A stretch of DNA of 64,000 nt from VFKI01 sp033762075 (GTDB taxonomy: Bacteria; Pseudomonadota; Gammaproteobacteria; DSM-16500): assembly GCA_033762075.1 (NCBI GenBank), contig JANRLY010000011.1, positions 40,743 to 104,742 of the forward strand, written 5' to 3'. Made by a program: the position numbers and the translations under genes. The notes below the pieces were generated by a model, which saw only the letters and a program-made list of their open reading frames with translations, did no database searches and was not told the DNA's origin. How positions within the stretch are numbered: the first letter of the stretch is position 1; every line of letters begins with the position of its first letter. Positions 24,946 through 32,159 of the stretch are shown here, piece after piece.

Positions 24946-26673
24946 TTAGGCATTGACTGGCGTATACTCCGCTAAATTGATCACACGATCATGATAAGCT
25001 TCTAAGCTCGGTCGATGGCCGACACTCACGAGACTACAATTCGGTAAACGTTCATGCAATAAATCGTAGAGATGTTTTTCATGCGATAAATCTAACGCCG
25101 AAGTACTCTCATCTAAGAAAACCCAGTCTGGTTTATGCAATAAAACACGTACAAAAGCAATCCGTTGAAGCTCTCCCGGTGATAAATGTTCCGACCAAAT
25201 AATTGTATGATCCAACTCATCGAGCAAACGTGGCAAATCACAATCACGTAATAATTGAATCAGTTCTTCGCGGGAAACAGGAAACACTTCATCGGGAAAT
25301 AATAAGGCTTCTTGTAAAGTGCCGAGCGGCATATAAGAACGCTGTGGAATATACATAATATTTTTATCTTTCGGCAGAAAAAATTCGCCATCCCCATACG
25401 GCCAAATCCCTGCCAGCGAACGGACAAAAGTACTTTTTCCCAATCCTGAATCACCACGTATCCAATAATGATGACCGTGTATCAATTCTTCATTGATATC
25501 TTTTAACATTATTTCGCCGTGTGGTGTTTTGAGATTAACATGCTTTGCAATAATTTTGTCTTCAGAAATTTCATGATACTTAAAGTGATTGCGGGTTGTT
25601 GTATCTTGCCCGAGTTCATTCATATGATTAATAAATGTCGTTAGACGTCGTACGACAGCGCGCCATTCAGCAATCGTCGTGTAAGAATTGACAATAAAAG
25701 CCAACGAATCCTGCACTAAACCAAACGCACGTAGCGCCTGCATGAACCCACCCAAACGAAACACTTTACTAAAATAATTTGGCATCACAACAAGTAGTGG
25801 CAACATCACAGATGTTTGATTAAAGCCTGCTGTAAACCATAATAATTTTTTTTGCCGTAAAATAATTTGATACCAATTATCAAAAACACGCATAAACATT
25901 TTTAACAAACTACTTCTTTGTTGTTCCTCACCTCTGTACAAAGCAACATGCTCTGCATGGACACGCAAATCGATGGCAGCAAAACGAAAATTGGCTTCTT
26001 TACGTTGTTGTTGAAAATTTAACTCTGTTAATGGACGCCCAATTTTGAGCGTAATAATGGTGCCAATAATGGTATAAATCACGACAACCCAAACAAGATA
26101 ACCGTGAATTTGTATAGTACCAAAGTGGCCCAGTGGAATTTTTAAAACACCGGACAATGACCAGAGAATATAAATAAAAGTAAAAAATGTGACAACAGAA
26201 CCCAAAATACCGATCAATAAAAGCAATGTCATATTCACAAAACTATTGATGTCTTCTTGAATACGTTGATCAGGGTTATCGGTTTGATCGCCAATTTCTT
26301 CGAGTAAATAGTAACTTCTTTTCGACAGCCAACGCGAAATAATCCCATCCGTTAACCAACGACGCCAACGTAGACCTAAGAAATTTTGCAAATAATAACG
26401 ATAAACCGCCAAGATAATATTGATTGTCGCAAGCCCTGCGAACACTGCAATCAAATCATACGCTGCACGCATATTATAACTTTGCAGTGCATCGTAAAAT
26501 AAGTTGTACCAATTATTAAATAAGACATCCATGACAACTAAAATAATTGTCATGAGGGAAACCGCAGATAGAAACATTAAAGCCACATTTTTTTCATTAG
26601 AACGCCAATACAACATTAACAAACGCCATGTTGTCATCTTTTCTGAAAAAATTTTAGTGTTTGCATCCTGCAT
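24946..26673 (-). CDS. SbmA/BacA-like ABC transporter, fused permease and ATPase
   Basis: 575 residues. N-terminal membrane domain with about six spans (residues 30-330) of the SbmA/BacA type: NNWYNLFYDALQ, RRWLTDGIISRWL, NPDQRIQEDI. The C-terminal ATPase has Walker A GDSGLGKSTF, signature LSPGELQRI and Walker B WVFLDESTSALD. Close to the YddA group of exporters and importers; relatives affect peptide or very-long-chain lipid transport, but the substrate here cannot be read from sequence. ATG 26673 has a GGGAG ribosome site. Lies just downstream of repeat copy A2 and upstream of the ankyrin gene. Confidence 0.88.
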   Translation of the reverse strand: MQDANTKIFSEKMTTWRLLMLYWRSNEKNVALMFLSAVSLMTIILVVMDVLFNNWYNLFYDALQSYNMRAAYDLIAVFAGLATINIILAVYRYYLQNFLGLRWRRWLTDGIISRWLSKRSYYLLEEIGDQTDNPDQRIQEDINSFVNMTLLLLIGILGSVVTFFTFIYILWSLSGVLKIPLGHFGTIQIHGYLVWVVVIYTIIGTIITLKIGRPLTELNFQQQRKEANFRFAAIDLRVHAEHVALYRGEEQQRSSLLKMFMRVFDNWYQIILRQKKLLWFTAGFNQTSVMLPLLVVMPNYFSKVFRLGGFMQALRAFGLVQDSLAFIVNSYTTIAEWRAVVRRLTTFINHMNELGQDTTTRNHFKYHEISEDKIIAKHVNLKTPHGEIMLKDINEELIHGHHYWIRGDSGLGKSTFVRSLAGIWPYGDGEFFLPKDKNIMYIPQRSYMPLGTLQEALLFPDEVFPVSREELIQLLRDCDLPRLLDELDHTIIWSEHLSPGELQRIAFVRVLLHKPDWVFLDESTSALDLSHEKHLYDLLHERLPNCSLVSVGHRPSLEAYHDRVINLAEYTPVNA

Positions 26674-26695
26674 ATGAGACTCCCTCAGGCTCCGC

Positions 26696-26790
26696 CGTCA
26701 TCGCGAGGCTACAGAGTGCTTAGCCGCGGCAATCTAGTTTTTAAAAGCTTAGATTGCCACGACCAAACGCTTCGCGGTCTCGCAATGACG
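26696..26790. repeat. dispersed palindromic repeat, family A copy 2
   Basis: 95-bp palindrome CGTCATCGCGAGGCTACAGA ... TTCGCGGTCTCGCAATGACG with inner arms GGCAATCTA / TAGATTGCC. Same family as 18714-18815 and 63331-63432. It lies between yfhL and the SbmA/BacA-like gene. Confidence 0.85.
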
Positions 26791-26816
26791 GACCGGGTGA
26801 TGCCGTGAACTTACCA

Positions 26817-27065
26817 TTATTCTGCTGTTAACTGCTTATACTTCTCCAACAATTGTGCTTCTGTTTCAACATGGGTAGGATCTTTGGGAATACAATCCAC
26901 GGGACACACTGTAACACATTGCGGTTCAGCGAAATGCCCGACACACTCTGTACAACGCATCGGATCAATTTCATAAATCATCTCTCCCTGATAAATCGCT
27001 TGATTCGGACAAGCGGGTTCACACACATCACAGTTGATGCATTCATCAGTGATCATTAATGCCAT
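26817..27065 (-). CDS. yfhL: YfhL-family 2[4Fe-4S] ferredoxin
   Basis: 82 residues. First cluster ligands CINCDVCEPACP, second CTECVGHFAEPQCVTVCP with the eight-residue insertion typical of YfhL/Alvin ferredoxins. An electron carrier of low potential. Its start overlaps the end of coaD by ten bases, so it is read from the coaD transcript. Confidence 0.93.
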   Translation of the reverse strand: MALMITDECINCDVCEPACPNQAIYQGEMIYEIDPMRCTECVGHFAEPQCVTVCPVDCIPKDPTHVETEAQLLEKYKQLTAE

Positions 27066-27562
27066 AAATCACCAGGTGTTTTTTGCAGCCTTGTTGCAAG
27101 TCGTGCCGCTACAGATTGGGGCACAAAACGTTTCACATCTCCACCAAGCTGTGCGATTTCACGCACAAAACTCGAGGATACATAAGTATAATTTTCAGCA
27201 GGCATTAAAAATAAACTTTCGATTTCCGGATCAAGTTGACGATTCATGCCGGCGAGTTGAAATTCATAATCAAAGTCAGAGACAACACGTAAACCGCGTA
27301 AAATAATATGGCAATGATGCTCATGCATAAAATCGAGCAGCAATGAAGAAAACCCAAATACTTCGACTTTTTTCTGTTTCGCAAAGGCTTCGCGCGCCAT
27401 CTCAACCCGCTCATCGACAGAAAAAAACGGCGTTTTATGATGCCCAGCCGCGATCGCCACAATCACATGATCAAAGATGCGCGATGCCCGCTCAACAAGA
27501 TCAATATGACCGAAAGTGATAGGATCGAAGGTGCCTGGATAGACAACAGTCTTTTGCATCAT
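27056..27562 (-). CDS. coaD: phosphopantetheine adenylyltransferase
   Basis: 168 residues. Makes dephospho-CoA from 4'-phosphopantetheine and ATP. Nucleotidyltransferase HxGH site GTFDPITFGHIDLVERA, then HHKTPFFSVDERVEM, RGLRVVSDFDYEFQLAGMNR and YTYVSSSFVREIAQLGGDV with the ISSTxxR-like motif. GAGGAG lies five bases before ATG 27562; a second ATG at 27559 is equally placed. Divergent from the uracil-DNA glycosylase gene. Confidence 0.96.
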   Translation of the reverse strand: MMQKTVVYPGTFDPITFGHIDLVERASRIFDHVIVAIAAGHHKTPFFSVDERVEMAREAFAKQKKVEVFGFSSLLLDFMHEHHCHIILRGLRVVSDFDYEFQLAGMNRQLDPEIESLFLMPAENYTYVSSSFVREIAQLGGDVKRFVPQSVAARLATRLQKTPGDLWH

Positions 27563-27602
27563 GTATTCTCCTCGTTAACAGTTGCATCATGATACTAAAT
27601 TT

Positions 27603-28256
27603 ATGCCCTATTCTAATTTTAAAGCACTGAAAACGCTAGGCATCGAAACTTGGCAGTTACGCACCCCCTATTCGCCCGCTTCGATCTGTCAACCCAAGAA
27701 TGATTGGGAGCACCTACGCTCAGCCATTCAAAGCTGCACGGCGTGCGGATTGAGCCGCACACGCACTCAAACCGTCTTTGGTGTCGGGTCAGAGCAAGCC
27801 TCCTTAATGATTGTAGGAGAGGCCCCAGGCTTCTATGAAGACCAACAAGGCGAGCCCTTCGTCGGTCGGGCTGGCAAATTGCTCGACGCGATGCTCAATG
27901 CTATTGGATTATCCCGGGAAGCTGTCTTCATCGCAAATATTTTAAAATGTCGCCCACCCAATAATCGCGATCCGCTTCCCGAGGAAGTCAACTTGTGTAC
28001 CCCCTTTCTCGAGCAACAAATTCGATTCATCAATCCGAAATTACTCGTTGCAGTCGGGCGTATTGCGGCACATTTTTTATTAAATGTAAAATCACCCCTG
28101 GGATCTTTGCGTCAAAAAATGCATCAATATGCTCCAACGAATACACCCTTATTAGTGACTTACCATCCTGCATATCTCCTACGCAACCCAGCCGATAAAC
28201 GTCGCGCATGGACAGACTTACAATTAATCCAGAGGACTTTACTGTCGATTCAATAG
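27603..28256 (+). CDS. family 4 (iron-sulfur) uracil-DNA glycosylase
   Basis: 217 residues from ATG 27603 (MPYSNFKALKTLGIETWQLR); a TTG at 27582 would add seven residues, and neither has a good ribosome site. Removes uracil from DNA in base-excision repair. Motifs: MIVGEAPGFYEDQQGEPFVGRAG, NILKCRPPNNRDP and TYHPAYLLRNP. The iron-sulfur Cys are CTAC, KCRP and LCTPF. The family is often annotated as phage SPO1 DNA-polymerase-related protein. Confidence 0.92.
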   Translation: MPYSNFKALKTLGIETWQLRTPYSPASICQPKNDWEHLRSAIQSCTACGLSRTRTQTVFGVGSEQASLMIVGEAPGFYEDQQGEPFVGRAGKLLDAMLNAIGLSREAVFIANILKCRPPNNRDPLPEEVNLCTPFLEQQIRFINPKLLVAVGRIAAHFLLNVKSPLGSLRQKMHQYAPTNTPLLVTYHPAYLLRNPADKRRAWTDLQLIQRTLLSIQ

Positions 28257-28267
28257 AGGAAAAGAAC

Positions 28268-28927
28268 ATGGACGATTTTCCTGTTTTACCACCCAAAAGT
28301 TACACAGAATTACGCCGCGAAATTCGTTCTGGCGACATCTTATTATGTTCAGGCAGCGGCGTCTTTTCGAATCTCATTCAAAATGCGACAAATAGCGTCT
28401 GGAGTCATGTCGGATTTGTTTTACGATTGGATGTCATCGAGCGCATCATGATTTTAGAAAGCGTTGAAAATATCGGTGTGCGCACGGTGCCGCTCAGCAG
28501 TTACGTATATGACTACAACGCGACAGGCAAAGGCTATCCTGGTCGCTTGATGATTGCTCGTCATCGCGATTTACGCGAAGACAATATCGTTAAGCTCTCA
28601 AAATTTGCGACCAGTCTTTTAGGTTATCCTTACAATTCCCAAGAAATTATTCGTATCGCGATGCGCATTGGATTAGGCACTGTCGGATTACAACCCCAAG
28701 CACCTGATGACATTACGCAACGCGCTTTTATTTGCTCCGAATATGCCTATCTGTGTTTTAAATCAGTTGGCATCACGATTGATTACGATCCACTTGGATT
28801 TATTTCACCCGCAGATTTTGTTCGTTGCAAAAAAGTGCAGCCGTTGGGATATATTGATCCAGACAAAGTTGCGCAACTCCAAACATCCAGGAAAAAATTG
28901 ACGCAGAAAGTGACTGAAACAGTATAA
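28268..28927 (+). CDS. YiiX/YebB-like permuted papain-fold hydrolase
   Basis: 219 residues from ATG 28268 (MDDFPVLPPKSYTEL), chosen for the AGAGGAAAAG site. The N-terminal block RSGDILLCSG ... VWSHVGFVLRL carries the catalytic His and the later FICSEYAYLCF carries the catalytic Cys, the permuted order of the YiiX / NlpC-P60-like group. Known relatives cleave peptide or acyl bonds; substrate unknown here. No signal peptide. The start lies 11 bases after the uracil-DNA glycosylase stop. Confidence 0.75.
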   Translation: MDDFPVLPPKSYTELRREIRSGDILLCSGSGVFSNLIQNATNSVWSHVGFVLRLDVIERIMILESVENIGVRTVPLSSYVYDYNATGKGYPGRLMIARHRDLREDNIVKLSKFATSLLGYPYNSQEIIRIAMRIGLGTVGLQPQAPDDITQRAFICSEYAYLCFKSVGITIDYDPLGFISPADFVRCKKVQPLGYIDPDKVAQLQTSRKKLTQKVTETV

Positions 28928-28954
28928 AATCTTAAAAATCACCTTAAAGGCAGG

Positions 28955-29296
28955 ATGCCAAGCATGAAAAATACTTCAGCAACACCCAAATTCTTCGCAC
29001 ATTTAATGCGAAACATTTTTTTTGGATTATTGTTTATTGTTATAGCGCAATATATCGGAATGTTGGGTTACCACTTTCTTGAACACATGTCTTGGATTGA
29101 TGCATTCGTGAATGCTGCCATGATTCTTTCAGGGATGGGCCCCTTAACGCAACTCCATACCTATGCTGGAAAAGTATTTGCAGGTTTTTATGCACTTTTC
29201 AGTGGCCTAGCATTTATCGCTGTCATCGCATTAATTTTTGCGCCTGTTGTGCATCGTTTTTTCCGTAAAATTCATTTGGACAGCGATAAAACATAA
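28955..29296 (+). CDS. small membrane protein with two to three spans and a pore-loop-like segment
   Basis: 113 residues. Span one at about 20-40 (NIFFGLLFIVIAQYIGMLGYHF), a semi-hydrophobic segment WIDAFVNAAMILSGMGPL, and span two at about 75-97 (GFYALFSGLAFIAVIALIFAPVV). The arrangement resembles a two-span ion channel with a pore helix, and GMGPL sits where a filter would be, but no potassium-filter TVGYG is present. Family not recognised. AAGG precedes ATG 28955; 28964 is an alternative start. Confidence 0.65.
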   Translation: MPSMKNTSATPKFFAHLMRNIFFGLLFIVIAQYIGMLGYHFLEHMSWIDAFVNAAMILSGMGPLTQLHTYAGKVFAGFYALFSGLAFIAVIALIFAPVVHRFFRKIHLDSDKT

Positions 29297-29311
29297 CTGT
29301 AGCGCGACTAT

Positions 29312-30574
29312 TTAAAGAAAAATTTTCGCTTCTATCATCGCCACTTGTCTTTGCAGTGCACCGCGATTTTTTTCGACGACTTGAAATGCTTTTTCGCCAA
29401 CGTCATGACGCAAAATCTCATCAGAAAAAAGTTGCATGAGCTTATGGCTTAATGCTTCTGCATCTTGCACTTGAAACATTCCACCGGCTGCAACCATTTC
29501 CTGAGACATCGAAGCGAAATTAAACATCACAGGCCCCGTGATAACCGGTTTATGTAACGCTGCAGGCTCAATAATATTGTGACCGCCCACTTGAACAAAG
29601 CTTCCCGCTACACACGCAACATCACATGCAGCAAACATTAACATCATTTCACCTACACTGTCTGCTAAATAGATTGTTGTATTTTGATCACAAATAGCGT
29701 CTTCACTGCGTCGCACATAGGAAAAAGATTGTGCATGCAGCAGTGCAGCTACGGCGTCAAATCGTTCGGGATGACGTGGCACAAGAACAAGAAGTGCGTC
29801 AGGAAATTTTGCACGCAATAGACTATGTGCGCGCAACATGATTTCATCTTCGCCAGGGTGTGTACTAGCAGCCACCCAAATGAGACGCTGGCCACCCAGT
29901 GTTGTACGAAAAGTAGCGCCTTTTGCCATTAAATCATTTGGAACTTCTAAATCGAATTTTAAATTACCTGTTACTTGAATGCGTTCTTTTGGCATACCTA
30001 ATTGAATAAATCGTTCAGCATCAGGCTCGGCTTGTGCGGCTAATGCAGAAATGGCACTCAACATTTCACGTGTTAACGTTCCGATGCGTTGATAACCGCG
30101 CGCAGATTTTTCAGAGAGACGTGCATTCGCTAACACAATAGGAATTTTTCTTTTCTGACATGCTGCAAAAAGATTGGGCCACAATTCAGTTTCCATCACA
30201 ATTAAAATGCGCGGTTTGACACGATCTAAAAATCTATTGATCATACGAGGTAAATCATACGGAAATGCACATTGCTCCACTTGATCTTGAAAAACAGCAA
30301 GCGTGCGCGCTCTGCCCGTGGCAGTCGTATTGGTAATTAAAATAGTTTCGTGCGGATATTTTGCCCGCAATGCGCGAATCAATGGCGTCGCGGCTATCGT
30401 TTCACCCAATGAGACAGCATGCACCCAAATACAATGATCAAATTGCTTGGGAGAAAAGCCGCATCGTTCACGAAAACAATAAGGATATTGCTGGGAGAAA
30501 CCTGCACGCCATAATAAACGCAGCATCATCCAGGGCAATGCCAGCCAAAACAAGATTGTATAGATAAAACGCAA
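29312..30574 (-). CDS. waaA: 3-deoxy-D-manno-octulosonic acid (Kdo) transferase
   Basis: 420 residues from TTG 30574 (LRFIYTILFWLALPWMMLRLLW), preferred because GGAG lies eight bases upstream and WaaA normally begins there; a GTG at 30631 would add 19 residues without a ribosome site. Adds Kdo to lipid IVA. An N-terminal membrane anchor is followed by WVHAVSLGET, LVMETELWPNL, NARLS, the GNLKFD loop and CVAGSFVQVGGHNIIEPA. Divergent from rpe. Confidence 0.93.
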   Translation of the reverse strand: MRFIYTILFWLALPWMMLRLLWRAGFSQQYPYCFRERCGFSPKQFDHCIWVHAVSLGETIAATPLIRALRAKYPHETILITNTTATGRARTLAVFQDQVEQCAFPYDLPRMINRFLDRVKPRILIVMETELWPNLFAACQKRKIPIVLANARLSEKSARGYQRIGTLTREMLSAISALAAQAEPDAERFIQLGMPKERIQVTGNLKFDLEVPNDLMAKGATFRTTLGGQRLIWVAASTHPGEDEIMLRAHSLLRAKFPDALLVLVPRHPERFDAVAALLHAQSFSYVRRSEDAICDQNTTIYLADSVGEMMLMFAACDVACVAGSFVQVGGHNIIEPAALHKPVITGPVMFNFASMSQEMVAAGGMFQVQDAEALSHKLMQLFSDEILRHDVGEKAFQVVEKNRGALQRQVAMIEAKIFL

Positions 30575-30669
30575 AATGAATTCTCCATAGAAAGTCGCGA
30601 AATTATAATGAATTTGGATAGAATCAGACACTGATTTCTGTCAAGATGCGGAACTGATTCGGAGGAATT

Positions 30670-31347
30670 ATGACTGATTTTCAAATCCTACCTTCCCTGT
30701 TATCAGCCAACTTTGCGAAGCTTGGGGAAGATGCGACTGCAGTGATTGCCGCAGGAGCAGATGCCTTGCATCTCGATGTCATGGATAATCATTACGTCCC
30801 AAATCTCACTGTCGGCCCCATGGTATGCAGCGCACTACGTCGCCATGGCATTCAATGCCCGATTGATGTGCATCTCATGACGCGCCCTGTCGATTCACTT
30901 ATCATCGAATTTGCCAAAGCAGGTGCCACAAATATAAGTTTTCATCCGGAAGCATCAGATCATGTCGATCGCAGTCTTGCGCTCGTTCGTTCTCATGGTT
31001 GCAAAGCAGGGCTCGCACTCAATCCTGCGACATCCATCTACCACCTTGAGCACGTCATGCATCATTTAGACTTTATTTTAGTCATGTCAGTCAATCCAGG
31101 TTTTGGCGGACAAGCCTTTATCCCATCCTCTCTCGACAAAATTAAAAAAATTCGAGCGCTCATTCAAACATCCGGACTCAATATTCGTTTAGCGGTGGAT
31201 GGCGGGATTGGCGTTCAGAATATTGCTGCCATTGCTGAAGCAGGCGCCGACACTTTCATCGCCGGCTCAGCGATTTTTAACCAACCCAACTATACCGCCA
31301 CAATTCAACAAATGCGGTCGGCACTCGCACAGGTGAAGCATGCATAA
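30670..31347 (+). CDS. rpe: ribulose-phosphate 3-epimerase
   Basis: 225 residues, a TIM barrel of the pentose phosphate pathway. Marks: LPSLLSANFAKLGED, ALHLDVMDNHYVPNLTVGP with metal-binding His and Asp, DVHLMTRPVD, VMSVNPGFGGQAF, VDGGIGVQN and AGADTFIAGSAIF. GGAGG precedes the ATG. Overlaps the next gene by eight bases. Confidence 0.96.
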   Translation: MTDFQILPSLLSANFAKLGEDATAVIAAGADALHLDVMDNHYVPNLTVGPMVCSALRRHGIQCPIDVHLMTRPVDSLIIEFAKAGATNISFHPEASDHVDRSLALVRSHGCKAGLALNPATSIYHLEHVMHHLDFILVMSVNPGFGGQAFIPSSLDKIKKIRALIQTSGLNIRLAVDGGIGVQNIAAIAEAGADTFIAGSAIFNQPNYTATIQQMRSALAQVKHA

Positions 31348-31747
31348 ACCCGCCCCTCATGCTGGATTACGTCATGTGGCTTTATACGTTAAAAATTTAG
31401 AAACATGCGTCGATTTTTACACGCGCTTACTGGGTATGACAATTGATTGGCAACCTGACCCAGACAATGTCTACTTAACTTCAGGATGTGACAATTTCGC
31501 CTTGCATCGCGCCCCGAAAAATTTTACCGTGTCTGGCGACCAACATCTTGACCACATTGGTTTCTTTTTGACCAACCGACGAGAGGTGGACGACTGGTAC
31601 CACTGGCTCGATGCCGCCAAAGTAGAAATGAAAGCTGCCCCGCGCGATCACCGCGACGGCACGCGAAGTTTTTACTGTGCAGACCCTGATGGGAACATCA
31701 TTCAAATGATATATGTGCCCAATCAACCCAAAATAACATCAAAATAG
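31340..31747 (+). CDS. VOC-family (glyoxalase-like) protein
   Basis: 135 residues, a paired beta-alpha-beta-beta-beta fold: GLRHVALYVKNLETCVDFYTRLLGM at the start with His as metal ligand, HLDHIGFFL in the middle, and FYCADPDGNIIQMIY with the terminal Glu ligand position replaced by Gln. The family includes glyoxalases, dioxygenases and resistance proteins; the exact reaction is unknown. Coupled to rpe by overlap. Confidence 0.85.
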   Translation: MHKPAPHAGLRHVALYVKNLETCVDFYTRLLGMTIDWQPDPDNVYLTSGCDNFALHRAPKNFTVSGDQHLDHIGFFLTNRREVDDWYHWLDAAKVEMKAAPRDHRDGTRSFYCADPDGNIIQMIYVPNQPKITSK

Positions 31748-31793
31748 GGCTTTGTGTATAAGATGTGGTCAAATTTCACTGCTCCTAAGGAGG

Positions 31794-31799
31794 TATAAT
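31794..31799 (+). promoter_or_regulatory. consensus -10 box before the Pro/Gly/Gln protein gene
   Basis: A perfect TATAAT lies 53 bases before the start codon. The sequence 17 bases further up (AAATTT) is not a good -35 box. The leader then contains AGGGTT / AACCCT arms that could form a small hairpin before the ribosome site. Confidence 0.45.
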
Positions 31800-31852
31800 A
31801 TAAGGGTTCATCATAAAGAAACGGACTTCCAACCCTTTGAAGGAGATATACA

Positions 31853-32086
31853 ATGAAACCAGAAGACCAAAGCAAAATGACAAAACCACAACAACCTGGT
31901 CAACCAGGACAACCTGGTGGCTATGATAAAAGCAAACAGCAACAACCAGGTGCTGGTAAACCTAATGTTGGCAACCAAGGCCAAGCTGGGGCTCCTTACA
32001 ACAAACCAGGCGCGGGCGCAGGTCAGCAAAGACCAGGTGCACAACAAAATCCAGGACAGAAGAAAGACGATTTCAATAGAAATTAA
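31853..32086 (+). CDS. small low-complexity Pro/Gly/Gln-rich protein
   Basis: 77 residues made almost only of P, G, Q, K, N and A, with QPGQPGQPGG, PGAGKP and PGAGAG repeats; strongly disordered and basic. No signal peptide, no domain. It has an excellent ribosome site (GAAGGAGATATACA before ATG), a consensus -10 box and a textbook terminator, so it is very likely a real, well-expressed single gene. Collagen-like G-x-y periodicity is not regular. Function unknown. Confidence 0.8.
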   Translation: MKPEDQSKMTKPQQPGQPGQPGGYDKSKQQQPGAGKPNVGNQGQAGAPYNKPGAGAGQQRPGAQQNPGQKKDDFNRN

Positions 32087-32110
32087 TCTGTTCAGTAGTT
32101 GAAAAACTCA

Positions 32111-32139
32111 AACCGGCAACTTGAAGTTGCCGGTTTTTT
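32111..32139 (+). terminator. intrinsic terminator
   Basis: AACCGGCAACT, TGA, AGTTGCCGGTT, then TTTT: a perfect 11-base stem with a three-base loop and T run, directly after the Pro/Gly/Gln gene. Confidence 0.9.
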
Positions 32140-32159
32140 ATATGGTGTTTGGAGGTTCA

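Noticed and set aside
31853..32086. Collagen-like protein
   Set aside because: There is no regular G-x-y triplet run; glycine spacing is irregular.
32121..32159. Earlier TTG start for the 718-residue protein
   Set aside because: It falls inside the intrinsic terminator of the preceding gene; GGAGG before ATG 32160 is much better.
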